Assembly (NCBI RefSeq): GCF_000384475.1
Contig: NZ_ARWB01000001.1
Span: forward strand, 145,127-209,126
Direction of reading: 5' to 3'
Source: Methylopila sp. M107
GTDB lineage: Bacteria; Pseudomonadota; Alphaproteobacteria; Rhizobiales; Methylopilaceae
Length of the DNA stretch: 64,000 bases
Made by a program: the position numbers and the translations under genes. Shown here piece by piece: positions 1 through 8,069 of the stretch (positions within the stretch are counted from its first letter, which is position 1; each line of letters opens with the position of its first letter). Under the pieces are notes generated by a model that saw nothing but the letters and a program-made list of their open reading frames with translations, did not search any database and was not told the origin of the DNA.

Positions 1-152
1 TGGCGGTATCCGCCGCGGCGCAGAGCCAGTCTCACGGTGTCGTCAGTCAGATTTGCGAGGATGCCCGAAGGCTCTTCGAAACCGGATCGGCGGCTGAAGC
101 GCGCGTCCGGTTCCCATTCAGGGGTTTTGGCGTAACAGGCCAATCCGGAGCG

Positions 153-223
153 TTATGGAGCGGGATTCGAACCCGCGACAAGACGATTATCAGTCATCTG
201 CTCTCCCACTGAGCTATCCTGGT
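153..223 (-). tRNA. tRNA-like sequence, anticodon GAU (Ile-like), defective acceptor stem
   Basis: On the minus strand there is a D-arm (200-214), an anticodon arm (182-198) with a normal seven-base loop CTGATAA giving anticodon GAU, a five-base variable region and a T-arm (160-176) with loop TTCGAAT. The acceptor halves (217-223 and 153-159) pair in only three of seven positions and no CCA follows the 3' end. The 5' acceptor bases overlap the CCA of the tRNA-like sequence just upstream. The core is a clear tRNA fold; function is doubtful. It may be a degenerate relic or a member of a phage or mobile-element tRNA array. Confidence 0.6.
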
Positions 224-296
224 TCACACGACCGGACTCGAACCGGCGACCTCCGGGCTTGTCTAGCCCGACGCTCTCCCTCTGAGCTACGCGCGA
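220..296 (-). tRNA. tRNA-like sequence with encoded CCA, possible anticodon GAC
   Basis: All four arms are present on the minus strand: acceptor halves 290-296 and 224-230 pair over seven positions with two G-U wobbles, D-arm 273-287, anticodon arm 254-270 with a perfect five-pair stem, T-arm 231-247 with loop TTCGAGT, then discriminator A and an encoded CCA (220-222). Oddities are A instead of U at position 33 of the anticodon loop, two bases between D and anticodon stems, and a U1-A72 first pair. The loop reads anticodon GAC (Val) but the missing U33 makes identity uncertain. Confidence 0.6.
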
Positions 297-606
297 TCTT
301 CGTTCGGCGGTACACGGCGACCCAGAGGGACCGCGCCGGCCGGGCCAAAACCCGGACCATAAGCCTCGCGAAGGAGCGGGCTTATGACGGCGCGCCCACC
401 GGAAAGCAAGCGCTTATTTTGAATCGTTCCAGAAAATTTCATGGGACGGCGATCCGGCTGCGCCATTTCGCAGTCGTCGTTTAGCTTGAATCATGCATTT
501 GCTACGTAACGCGCCCGATCCGGAGTAACGTGATCGAGAGCAGCGGACACAACCGGCGTCGCGCATCAATGAACGCCGGGCACGGGGATGCGTATCGGAG
601 CCTCGG
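297..606. other. No gene recognised
   Basis: Between the tRNA-like pair and the first protein gene I see no convincing coding frame, repeat or terminator. It must contain the promoter of the exported protein gene at 607, but no clear -35/-10 pair stands out. Confidence 0.5.
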
Positions 607-1173
607 ATGAGCCCCAAGGGCTTTGCCTGCCTTGTCATGGCGATCCTCTTCGGCGGAGCCGCGTTCGCGGCCGAGCCCGTGCGCGACGAGGCGACCGGTC
701 TCAGCCTGCAGCCGCCGAACGGCTACGAGGCCAAGAAGGTCGAGGGCGATCCGCGCTATGCGGCGGTCTACGCCGTGCAGAAGAAGAACGAGGTCGAGAC
801 CGGCTGCAAGATCGCGTTCCAGCCGAGCCAGGCGCCCGGCGCCGACCCCGGCGAAGCGCTCAGCCAGACCGACATCAACGACTTCACGAAGAAGAAGGAA
901 TGGACGGAGCTGATCCGCGCCACGCTGGCCTTGCGCTACAATGTGGCGACGGTCGACGCCTTCGAGCATCAGGGGCTGATGGGCGCCGCGGTGGTGGCGG
1001 ACTTCAAGCCGATCGAGGGCGAGCCGCAGACCGCGGAGGTGCGCTCCTATCTCGTGGTGCTCGACAGCCCGAAGGGCCGCACCACCATCGTATGCGTCGG
1101 CGACAAGAAGACATTCGCCGGCCGCAAGAGCGAGTTCGAGGCCGTCGCGCGGTCCGTGACGCCGCCGAAGTGA
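607..1173 (+). CDS. Exported hypothetical protein
   Basis: The 188-residue product begins with a typical Sec signal peptide (hydrophobic residues 7-20, cleavage expected after AFA at about residue 22). The mature part is mixed alpha/beta-like, lysine and glutamate rich, with two cysteines (one in ETGCK, one in TTIVCVGDKK). I do not recognise a family. The ATG at 607 is chosen because it places the signal peptide at the very N terminus. It stands alone, 107 bases ahead of a hydrolase gene on the same strand. Periplasmic location is inferred from the signal only. Confidence 0.75.
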   Translation: MSPKGFACLVMAILFGGAAFAAEPVRDEATGLSLQPPNGYEAKKVEGDPRYAAVYAVQKKNEVETGCKIAFQPSQAPGADPGEALSQTDINDFTKKKEWTELIRATLALRYNVATVDAFEHQGLMGAAVVADFKPIEGEPQTAEVRSYLVVLDSPKGRTTIVCVGDKKTFAGRKSEFEAVARSVTPPK

Positions 1174-1280
1174 TCGGGCGCGGTGACTTTAGCGTGAAAC
1201 CTTTGCGGGGCGAGGCGGGCGCCCTGTAGGGTCTCGTTTCGAGACGGCGCCGCCGTCGATCCGCGGGACTTCAGCCCTCC

Positions 1281-2171
1281 ATGACCAACCGCCCCGACGC
1301 CCGCGCGATCTCGCTCTACGATCGTTTCACCCATGGCGAGCTCGGCCGCCGCGATTTCCTCGAGCGGCTGACGCTGCTCGCCGGCTCGACCGCGGCCGCG
1401 ACCGCGCTGCTCGGGGCGCTGTCCAACGACTATGCGCGCGCCCAGATCGTCGCGCCGGACGACAAGCGCCTCGCCATCGAGACCGTGCGCTATCCGGGCG
1501 CGAGCGGAGAGATCTCCGGCCTGCTGGCGCGGCCCAAAGGCGCCGGCAAGCGGCCGGCCGTCATCGTCATCCACGAGAACCGCGGCCTCAATCCGCACAT
1601 CCAGGACGTGACCCGCCGGCTGGCCGTGTCCGGTTTCCTCGCCTTCGGCGTCGACCTGCTGTCGCCGGCCGGCGGCACGCCCGCCGACGAGGACAAGGCG
1701 CGCGAGATGATCGCCGCGCTCGACCTCGAGAAGACGACCCGCGACCTCGCCGAGGCCGTGACGTTCCTGATGGGCCACGCGGAATCAAACGAATCCGTCG
1801 GCGCGGTCGGGTTCTGCTGGGGCGGCGGCATGGCGAACCGGCTCGCGGTCGCATCCTCGGACCTCAAGGCCGCAGTCGCCTATTACGGCCAGCCGCTCGA
1901 CGCCGCCGAGGCCGCGAAGGTCAACGCGCCGCTGCTGCTCCACTACGCCGGCCTCGACGATCGCATCAACGCCGGCGTGCCGGCTTTCGAGAAGGCGCTG
2001 AAGGAGGACGGCAAGGAGTTCGAGATCGAGTTCTACGAGGGCGCGAACCACGCTTTCAACAACGATACGAACCCCGCCCGCTACGAGAAAAAGGCCGCCG
2101 CTCTGGCGTGGGACCGGACGATCGCGTTCCTGGAAAGCCACCTCGGCGCCGCCGTTCCGCCCACCCGCTGA
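1281..2171 (+). CDS. Dienelactone hydrolase family protein
   Basis: The 296-residue protein has an N-terminal segment with a twin-arginine-like RRDFLERL followed by an alanine-rich hydrophobic stretch (about residues 22-52), suggesting Tat export. The rest is an alpha/beta hydrolase of the dienelactone hydrolase family: IHENRGL near residue 97, the nucleophile elbow GFCWGG with catalytic Cys near residue 178, the acid in GLDDRIN and the His in GANHAF. The family hydrolyses lactones and esters; the substrate here is unknown. It converges on hisG, with an sRNA-like element and terminator between. Confidence 0.88.
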   Translation: MTNRPDARAISLYDRFTHGELGRRDFLERLTLLAGSTAAATALLGALSNDYARAQIVAPDDKRLAIETVRYPGASGEISGLLARPKGAGKRPAVIVIHENRGLNPHIQDVTRRLAVSGFLAFGVDLLSPAGGTPADEDKAREMIAALDLEKTTRDLAEAVTFLMGHAESNESVGAVGFCWGGGMANRLAVASSDLKAAVAYYGQPLDAAEAAKVNAPLLLHYAGLDDRINAGVPAFEKALKEDGKEFEIEFYEGANHAFNNDTNPARYEKKAAALAWDRTIAFLESHLGAAVPPTR

Positions 2172-2200
2172 ATGGCGCGCAACTTTTTTTTTGAAATGTG

Positions 2201-2225
2201 GGAACCGCGTTGAGGACTCCGCGTT
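2201..2225 (+). promoter_or_regulatory. EcfG-type general stress promoter
   Basis: GGAAC at 2201-2205, a 16-base spacer and CGTT at 2222-2225 match exactly the GGAAC-N16/17-CGTT consensus of the alphaproteobacterial general stress sigma factor EcfG. It lies in a non-coding stretch and points at the C-rich hairpin element and terminator that follow, so it most likely drives a small RNA starting near 2233. Confidence 0.75.
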
Positions 2226-2232
2226 CTTTGGC

Positions 2233-2335
2233 TGAAGGCTCTGCAACGGAGCTTTTCGAGAAGGCGGTCAGCTCCCCCGACTGACCAGCCTGTATGAGGC
2301 GGAACCGCTATCCCCCGAGGCGGTTCCGCCTTTTC
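2233..2335 (+). ncRNA. Candidate stress-induced small RNA with C-rich loops (GsrN-like)
   Basis: Downstream of the EcfG promoter are two stable hairpins. The first is GGTCAG/CTGACC (2266-2271, 2281-2286) with loop CTCCCCCGA. The second is an 11-pair stem (2297-2307, 2321-2331) followed by four T, whose loop also shows CCCCC. A weaker stem lies at 2238-2252. EcfG-controlled sRNAs with C-rich hairpin loops are known in Alphaproteobacteria (GsrN of Caulobacter). The start is inferred from the promoter, the end from the terminator. There is no reading frame. Homology to GsrN is inference from architecture only. Confidence 0.6.
2297..2334 (+). terminator. Rho-independent terminator
   Basis: An 11-bp perfect stem (AGGCGGAACCG with its complement at 2321-2331) is followed by TTTTC. 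It ends the candidate sRNA on the plus strand and, being symmetrical with A-poor flanks on the other side, is better suited to the plus strand than to hisG. Confidence 0.8.
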
Positions 2336-2435
2336 ATTTTCAGCCCCAAATAACTTGTTGCAGGCGCCCTTTTTGGGAGCCTGCATTCTTGTGTCTGGAA
2401 CGGCTCGCGTCTTTGTCCGTCCGGACGGGAGCCGA

Positions 2436-3443
2436 TCAGCGCCCCGCGATCGCCGCGTCGAAGGTCGCCACCAGCGGCGGATCAGGCTCAAAGACATCCT
2501 CGACCGTCGACACGGTGACGGTTCCGGCGCCCGCCGCCGACAGCGCCTCCACGAGGCCGAACATCGCGCGCTTCGGGACATGCAGGACGAGCGGCGAGCC
2601 GGGCGACGGCGCGCCGAACGGCGCGCGGGCGTCGAACCGCGCGCCGAGCTCGACGATGAGGCGCTCGACCCGGCTTTCGAACGAGGCGCGGACCTCGCGG
2701 ATCGCGCGGGCGCGCACCTCCGCCGCGATGCGCGTCAGGATCGTGCGCGCGGCCCGCGTCGCGTCGGGGCTCCAGTCGGCGCCAAGGCTCGCGACCAGCT
2801 GCGCCTGGCTCTTCAGCATCACGCCGTCGTCCAGCACCTTCAGGGCGTTCGCCGTCAGCGTCGCGCCGGTCGTGGTGATGTCGACCACGACGTCGGCGAC
2901 GCCCGCCGCCGGCGCGCCCTCGGTCGCGCCCGAGCTTTCGACGATCCGGTAGTTCGTCACGCCCGCCGCGGACCGCCCGTCGCGCGCGACTTCGCCGGCG
3001 AAGAACCGCCGCGTGAGGTTCACATATTTCGTCGCGACGCGGAGCCTGCGGCCATGGCGGCGGCGCATGTCCTCCGCGACGTCGTCGAGATCGGCCATGT
3101 CGCGCACGTCGATCCAGGCCTTCGGGACCGCCACCACGACGTCGGCGTAACCGAAGCCGAGCGGCTGCAGCAGTTTTACGCTCGACGCGGCGTCCGGGAT
3201 GGTTTCGCGGATCAGGTCCTCGCCGGTGACGCCGAGGTGCACAGCGCCGCTCGCGAGCTGGCCCGCGATCTCGGACGCCGAGAGATAGGCGACCTCGATG
3301 TTTGCGACGTCCGCGATCGCGCCGCGATATTCGCGCGCTCCGCCGCTGCGCGTGAAGACGAGCCCGGCGCGGGCGAAAAAGCCCTGCACGTTCTCCTGCA
3401 GCCGTCCCTTGGACGGCACGCCGAGGATCAGGGGATTGCTCAT
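2436..3443 (-). CDS. hisG: ATP phosphoribosyltransferase catalytic subunit HisG
   Basis: First enzyme of histidine synthesis, condensing ATP and PRPP. The 335-residue product starts with the HisG N-terminal signature PSKGRLQENV and carries the phosphate-binding segment VVDITTTGATL near residue 190. It is about 100 residues longer than the short HisG form that usually needs HisZ; the extra C-terminal region (from about residue 260) resembles a regulatory-type domain, yet hisZ is directly upstream. The start overlaps the hisZ stop by four bases (ATGA), so the two are translationally coupled. Confidence 0.92.
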   Translation of the reverse strand: MSNPLILGVPSKGRLQENVQGFFARAGLVFTRSGGAREYRGAIADVANIEVAYLSASEIAGQLASGAVHLGVTGEDLIRETIPDAASSVKLLQPLGFGYADVVVAVPKAWIDVRDMADLDDVAEDMRRRHGRRLRVATKYVNLTRRFFAGEVARDGRSAAGVTNYRIVESSGATEGAPAAGVADVVVDITTTGATLTANALKVLDDGVMLKSQAQLVASLGADWSPDATRAARTILTRIAAEVRARAIREVRASFESRVERLIVELGARFDARAPFGAPSPGSPLVLHVPKRAMFGLVEALSAAGAGTVTVSTVEDVFEPDPPLVATFDAAIAGR

Positions 3444-4534
3444 CGCGCCGCTCCCGCGAAACGGTCGAGCCAGAGCGCGAAGCCGACGCCCGTCACCGGC
3501 TTGGGCGAACCGAGCGCCGTCAAGAGCCCGTCATAGCGCCCGCCGCCGGCGAGCGGCTCGGCGCCGGCGCCTTGCGCGAGTTCGAAGACGAGCCCGTCAT
3601 AATAGTCGAGGCCGCGCCCGAAGCGGGTCGAGAACCGCATCGCGTCGACCGGCAGGCCCGCGGCGCGGAACGCGTCGAGCCGCTCGGAAAGCCGCGCGAC
3701 CGCCGCGCCGACGGCGGGCTCGGCGTCGCGCGCGATCGTCCGCAGCGCTTCGAGGGCAGACGGGGCGAGATCGTCGACGGCGAGCAGCGCCGACAGCGTG
3801 CGCTTTCCCGCGGCCGCCAGCACGACCGAATTCGCCTCCGCCCGCTCCAGAAACCGCTCAGCGATTTCGCCCGCCGTGCGGCCCCCGACCGCGGCGATGC
3901 CGGCGAGCGACAGGAGATCCTCGATCACCGCGCGCCCGGCATCGGGGCCGGCGGCGGCGAGCGCCGCGAACAGGCCGGCGTTCTCGGTCTCGCCCGGCCG
4001 CGCGGCGCTGAGTTCCTCGATCGAGCGGCCGCGCTTCAAAGCGCGCCGTACGCGGCTTCGGAAAGCCGCCGGCGCGTCGAGCGACTCGACCGCGGATTCG
4101 AGGATCGCCCGGTCGCCGAGCCTGACGACGGGCGCTGACACGCCGAGCGCCGCGGCGGCGTCGAGCGCCAGCGCGAGCGCCTCGGTCTCGGCCGCGACCG
4201 CGTCCTGTCGCCCGAAGATCTCGACGCCGGCCTGCGGAGCCTCGCCGCCATTCGCGCTGTGGCGGAACACCGGGCCTTCGTAAAAATAGGACGCCGCCGC
4301 GTCGGGCGCGGCCGAGGCGAGATGCGCGAGCGCCGTCGGAATGGTGAAGTCCGGCCGCAGGCACAGCTCGCGGCCGCTCGCGTCGGCGGTCAGGAACACG
4401 CGCTGGCGCAGCTCCTCGCCCATGACGTCGAGGAACGGCTCGGCCGGCTGCAGCACGGCGGGCTCCGCGCGGACGAATCCGGCGGCCTCCAGACGGTCGG
4501 CGAAGTTCTTTGGCAGCGTGGCGATACGCGACAT
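3440..4534 (-). CDS. hisZ: ATP phosphoribosyltransferase regulatory subunit HisZ
   Basis: The 364-residue protein is a histidyl-tRNA synthetase-like paralogue without tRNA ligase function. It keeps class II features such as RPDFTIPTA near residue 60, YEGPVFR near residue 85 and a C-terminal GLDYYDGLVFE and GGRYDGLL. Length and lack of an anticodon-binding domain fit HisZ, which activates HisG and carries histidine feedback control. It is followed by hisG with a four-base overlap. Confidence 0.92.
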   Translation of the reverse strand: MSRIATLPKNFADRLEAAGFVRAEPAVLQPAEPFLDVMGEELRQRVFLTADASGRELCLRPDFTIPTALAHLASAAPDAAASYFYEGPVFRHSANGGEAPQAGVEIFGRQDAVAAETEALALALDAAAALGVSAPVVRLGDRAILESAVESLDAPAAFRSRVRRALKRGRSIEELSAARPGETENAGLFAALAAAGPDAGRAVIEDLLSLAGIAAVGGRTAGEIAERFLERAEANSVVLAAAGKRTLSALLAVDDLAPSALEALRTIARDAEPAVGAAVARLSERLDAFRAAGLPVDAMRFSTRFGRGLDYYDGLVFELAQGAGAEPLAGGGRYDGLLTALGSPKPVTGVGFALWLDRFAGAAR

Positions 4535-4664
4535 TTTTGCGGTTTGGTTCGACTTTGCGGGCGGACGGCTGGCCTCTATCAGCCGCTGCGTCCGCGCGCG
4601 ACCCTTTTTGCGCGGCAGGCTTAGCTGGCGGGGCGCGGCGCTATGGGGCTAGAAAGCTTGCCTC

Positions 4665-4934
4665 ATGGCCCTCCTGTTCCGCCGTCAGCCCGAAGATCCC
4701 GCCCGCGCCGATGCGTCCCGGCGCGTCGCCGGCCTCGTCCGCGCGGCGCTCGCGCTTGGCGAGGACGACCACGTCACGGTGAGCGAGATCGCCTGCGGCG
4801 ACCCCGCCTGCGGCGGCGCCGAGACGGTCGCGCTCGTGATGCGGGTCGGCCGGAAGACTGAGGCCGTCAAGTTCATGATGCCGATGGCGCAGGTGAGCGA
4901 AGCCGACGTCGCGGCGGTTTTTTCCGAGTCGTAG
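4665..4934 (+). CDS. Conserved small hypothetical protein
   Basis: An 89-residue protein with a CGDPACGG motif near residue 45 and a following segment TVALVMRVGRKTEAVKFMMPM. It has no signal peptide or membrane segment. Small proteins with a cysteine pair of this kind occur in many Rhizobiales genomes, but I know no assigned function. It is divergent from hisZ and is followed immediately by a palindromic repeat block. The ATG at 4665 has no strong ribosome-binding site. Confidence 0.65.
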   Translation: MALLFRRQPEDPARADASRRVAGLVRAALALGEDDHVTVSEIACGDPACGGAETVALVMRVGRKTEAVKFMMPMAQVSEADVAAVFSES

Positions 4935-4940
4935 CGCCTC

Positions 4941-5385
4941 TTGATCCTCCTCCATGCGACAGCATGGGGGAGGGGGACCGCGCGGAACGCGCGGTGGAGG
5001 GGGCGGACGTAGAGCGGGACGGTCAAAATCCCCCCGTCCCGCACGCTCACGGCAGAAGCGCGCCCTTCGACGAAACGGCGGCGCGAGCCCGCCCCCTCCA
5101 CCATGCTTCGCATGGTCCCCCTCCCCCGCGACAAGTCGCAGGGGAGGATCCAGAGGACATCACGGGTTGTGCGCGGATCCTCCTCCATGCCGCAGGCATG
5201 GGGGAGGGGGACCGTCGAAGGCGGTGGAGGGGGCGGGCGTAGAGCGGGACGGTCAAAATCTCCGCCCCGAGCGCTGCCGCCAGGATAGCGCCCGTCGACG
5301 AAACGGCGGCGCGAGCCCGCCCCCTCCACCATGCGTGCCGCATGGTCCCCCTCCCCCGCGCTCCGCGCAGGGGAGGAACCAGGGC
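4941..5385. repeat. Cluster of palindromic GATCCTCC/GGGGGAGG repeats (family B)
   Basis: Two consecutive copies of a composite palindromic element: GATCCTCC, a short hairpin before GGGGGAGGGGGACC, a GTGGAGGGGGCG(G) block, a spacer containing CGGGACGGTC, then the complement of the same blocks (CCCCCTCCACCATG ... GGTCCCCCTCCCC). The same units recur near 36.7, 41.9, 50.0 and 54.4-56.1 kb. They are non-coding and look like a REP/BIME-type dispersed intergenic repeat. Confidence 0.85.
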
Positions 5386-5787
5386 GCGCGGCTTCGTCCG
5401 CCGGGCGATTTTCCCGTCGTCGTCAGGTCGGCGATGTCAGAGAGCGGATATGGAGACGCGGGGGACGCCGCAACGCCAGATCAGTGTGCACGAATGGAGG
5501 CGTCAAGACGCCCCCCGCGGACGGATTTTTCCTCATAGCCGAGAAGGCGCCAGCGGTCTTGGTTGCGCGACAGTTCGCCTCTTCGACGCCGCGCATTGGC
5601 TTGCGCGACGCCGCTCGGTCGACGGCCTCGACGGGAGAGGGGCGTTGCATCCCCGCGCCAGGCTCCGCCGCCCCTCCCGCGCCGCCGGACGCCCCGGCGC
5701 CGCCTCCGAAGTCTTGGGAGGAAGCGACTGGGAGAGTTTCACGGAACGGCCAAAGTGTCAAGAAAATAATCCTATAACGCCGCAGAT
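5386..5787. other. No gene recognised
   Basis: This stretch between two repeat types has only short overlapping frames without ribosome-binding sites or recognisable products. An AT-richer run (5757-5775) lies just before the next repeat. I see no feature I can support. Confidence 0.5.
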
Positions 5788-5904
5788 CTTGTCCCGGCCT
5801 TGAGCCGGGACCCAGACGCGCCTTGGGTTCGAATTCGCGCGGGACGGGCGGCGTCTGGTCCTGACGCGTTGCGGTTCTGGGTCCCGGCTCGAGGCCAAAA
5901 CAAG
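5788..5904. repeat. Bipartite palindromic repeat (family A)
   Basis: Two hairpins in inverted orientation: CTTGTCCCGGCC...GCCGGGACCCAG at the left and CTGGGTCCCGGC...CAAAACAAG at the right, about 117 bases end to end. Related elements occur at 32781, 46992, 51792 and 59611. It sits immediately downstream of hisS and may also act as its transcription stop. Confidence 0.75.
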
Positions 5905-5916
5905 AGGGAGTGTGCG

Positions 5917-7392
5917 TCAGGCGTGGCGGGCGAGGATCGCGCGCGCCTCTTCGACGAGCTGCGCTTCCGCAACCGTCACCTGCGCAGGGCGGCTTTCGGT
6001 CCATTCGGCGCGCTCGGTGATGTCCGCCGCCGCCTTCGCGCCCGCGACGAGGTCCTTCAGCGTGACCTCGCCCTTTTCCCGCTCGTCCGATCCCTGGATG
6101 ACGACGCAGGGCGCATTGCGGCGGTCGGCGTATTTCATCTGCGCCTTCATGCCCGAGCCGCCGAGGTAGCACTCGGCCGCGATCCCCGCGGCGCGCAGCC
6201 GCGCCGCAAGCGCCATGGAGTCACCGATGCGGTCGCGGTCAAGCACCAGCACGACGACCGGGCCGGGCGCCTTGGCCCCGTCCTTGTTGAGGACCGAGAG
6301 CGCCGCGAGGAGGCGCGACATGCCGATCGAAAACCCAGTAGCCGGCACATTTTCGGCCATGAAGCGCCCGACCAGCCCGTCATAGCGCCCGCCGCCGCCG
6401 ACCGAGCCGAACTGGATCGGACGGCCGTCCTCATCCGCGATCTTGAAGGTGAGCTCGGCCTCGAACACCGGGCCAGTGTAGTATTCGAGGCCGCGGACGA
6501 CGGAAGGGTCGATCGAGACACGGCCTTCGTAGCCCGAGCCCGCCAGATAGCCGGCGATGGCGCGAAGCTCTTCGGCGCCCTCTGAGCCAAGAGGCGTCGA
6601 GGCGAACTCGTCGGCGAGGCGCTGGGCGGTCTCGGCGTTGGAGCCGGCCTTCGCGTCGAGGATCGCAAGGACCCTGTTAGCGGCCGCCTCATCCAGCCCC
6701 GCGCCCTTCGTGAAATCCCCGCTCTCGTCTTTACGCCCGGCGCCCAGAAGCGCGCGCACGCCGTCCTGCCCGAGCCGATCCAGCTTGTCGATCGCCCGCA
6801 GCACCGTCAGCCGGCGGCCCGCATTCTCATCGCCGCCGAGGCCAATCGCCTCCATCACGCCGTCGAGGATCTTGCGGTTGTTGACCTTGACGACATAGTC
6901 GCCGCGCTTGACGCCGACCGCTTCCAGCGTATCCGCCATCATCATGCACATTTCGGCGTCCGCCGTGACGGAGGGCGCCCCGACGATGTCGGCGTCGAAC
7001 TGCAGGAACTGACGGAAGCGGCCCGGGCCCGGCTTCTCGTTGCGGAACACGGGACCGAACCGGTAGCTGCGATAGGGCTTTGGCAGCCGCTGGAAGTTTT
7101 CCGCCACGAAGCGCGCGAGCGGCGCGGTGAGGTCGTAGCGCAGCGACAGCCACTGCTCGTCGTCGTCCTTGAGCGAGAACACGCCGGCGTTGGGCCGATC
7201 CTGGTCGGGCAGGAATTTTCCCAATGCGTCGGTGTATTCGAAGGCCGGCGTCTCGAGGCCCTCAAAACCCCAGAGTTCATAGGTCCGGCGGATCGCGTCC
7301 GCCATCTCGCGCACGGCCTTCAGTTCGGCCGCGCCGCGGTCGGCGAAGCCGCGCGGCAGGCGGGCGGGGGTCAGGTCGGCGCGGCGGGTCAT
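5917..7392 (-). CDS. hisS: Histidyl-tRNA synthetase
   Basis: Class II aminoacyl-tRNA synthetase charging tRNA-His. The 491-residue product has motif 2 in [14 protein letters not shown] (about residue 120), the histidine-binding segment [11 protein letters not shown] and motif 3 in SIGMSRL, with an anticodon-binding domain from about residue 390. The ATG at 7392 is preferred over an upstream start at 7482 because the protein then begins [15 protein letters not shown], which matches the alphaproteobacterial form. It lies on the same strand as hisZ-hisG but is separated by repeats and a small opposite gene. Confidence 0.93.
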   Translation of the reverse strand: MTRRADLTPARLPRGFADRGAAELKAVREMADAIRRTYELWGFEGLETPAFEYTDALGKFLPDQDRPNAGVFSLKDDDEQWLSLRYDLTAPLARFVAENFQRLPKPYRSYRFGPVFRNEKPGPGRFRQFLQFDADIVGAPSVTADAEMCMMMADTLEAVGVKRGDYVVKVNNRKILDGVMEAIGLGGDENAGRRLTVLRAIDKLDRLGQDGVRALLGAGRKDESGDFTKGAGLDEAAANRVLAILDAKAGSNAETAQRLADEFASTPLGSEGAEELRAIAGYLAGSGYEGRVSIDPSVVRGLEYYTGPVFEAELTFKIADEDGRPIQFGSVGGGGRYDGLVGRFMAENVPATGFSIGMSRLLAALSVLNKDGAKAPGPVVVLVLDRDRIGDSMALAARLRAAGIAAECYLGGSGMKAQMKYADRRNAPCVVIQGSDEREKGEVTLKDLVAGAKAAADITERAEWTESRPAQVTVAEAQLVEEARAILARHA

Positions 7393-7613
7393 CGGCGAAG
7401 TCCGGGAGGCGGTCGGGAGCGGAACGCCTGCCTCTAGAGCCAATCGCCGCCGGACGAAACCCCCCGCGACGCTTACCGGCATTTGCCGCGAACATGATTC
7501 AAATCCGGCTGATAGCGATAAACGGCGGCGCTAACACAGAACGCGAGCATCGCGGTTACTTCTGCGGGCCGACTGTGCGCCGGTCGAAATCTTTGACGAT
7601 TGGCGCAGCTCTC

Positions 7614-8069
7614 ATGCCGGCTCCCGTATTCGCGGCCAAGACCGGACGCGTATCGCCCCGCTTTGCAAGCGATGCCCGCGGCGCGACCGCGGTCGAGTTC
7701 GCGCTGCTCGCGCCGGTGCTCGTCATGGTCCTGGTGGGCGTCCTGACATACGGGCTCTATTTCGGGGCCGCGAACAGCATCCAGCAGCTCGCCGCCGACG
7801 CGGCGCGGGCCTCGATCGCGGGGCTGAACGACGAGGAGCGCGCCACGATCGCCCGCGATCACGTGGCGCACGAGGCCTCGACCTATGTGCTTATCGATCC
7901 CGCCCGCGCGACCGTCTCGGCGGCGCCGTCCGCGGCCGACCCGAACCTGTTCCAGGTCGCGGTCAGCTACGACGCGAGCCGGATGGCGATCTGGGCGTTT
8001 TCCGGCGTCATCCCGCTGCCGGCGAAGACGATCACGCGCGCGGCCGTGATCCAGCGCGGCGGATATTGA
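7614..8069 (+). CDS. TadE-like pilus assembly / pseudopilin protein
   Basis: The 151-residue protein has a short basic N terminus, then DARGATAVEFALLAPVLVMVLVGVL (residues about 21-45), the TadE-type motif in which a conserved Glu follows a cleavage/methylation-like site at the start of a transmembrane helix. TadE proteins are minor pseudopilins of Flp/Tad secretion. The start at 7614 is chosen because it puts the helix near the N terminus. It overlaps the next gene. No other tad genes are in the window, so this is an outlying pair. Confidence 0.8.
   Translation: MPAPVFAAKTGRVSPRFASDARGATAVEFALLAPVLVMVLVGVLTYGLYFGAANSIQQLAADAARASIAGLNDEERATIARDHVAHEASTYVLIDPARATVSAAPSAADPNLFQVAVSYDASRMAIWAFSGVIPLPAKTITRAAVIQRGGY

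Noticed and set aside
5386..5787. Short frames between repeats as small genes
   Set aside because: No ribosome-binding site, odd composition and overlapping frames on both strands.
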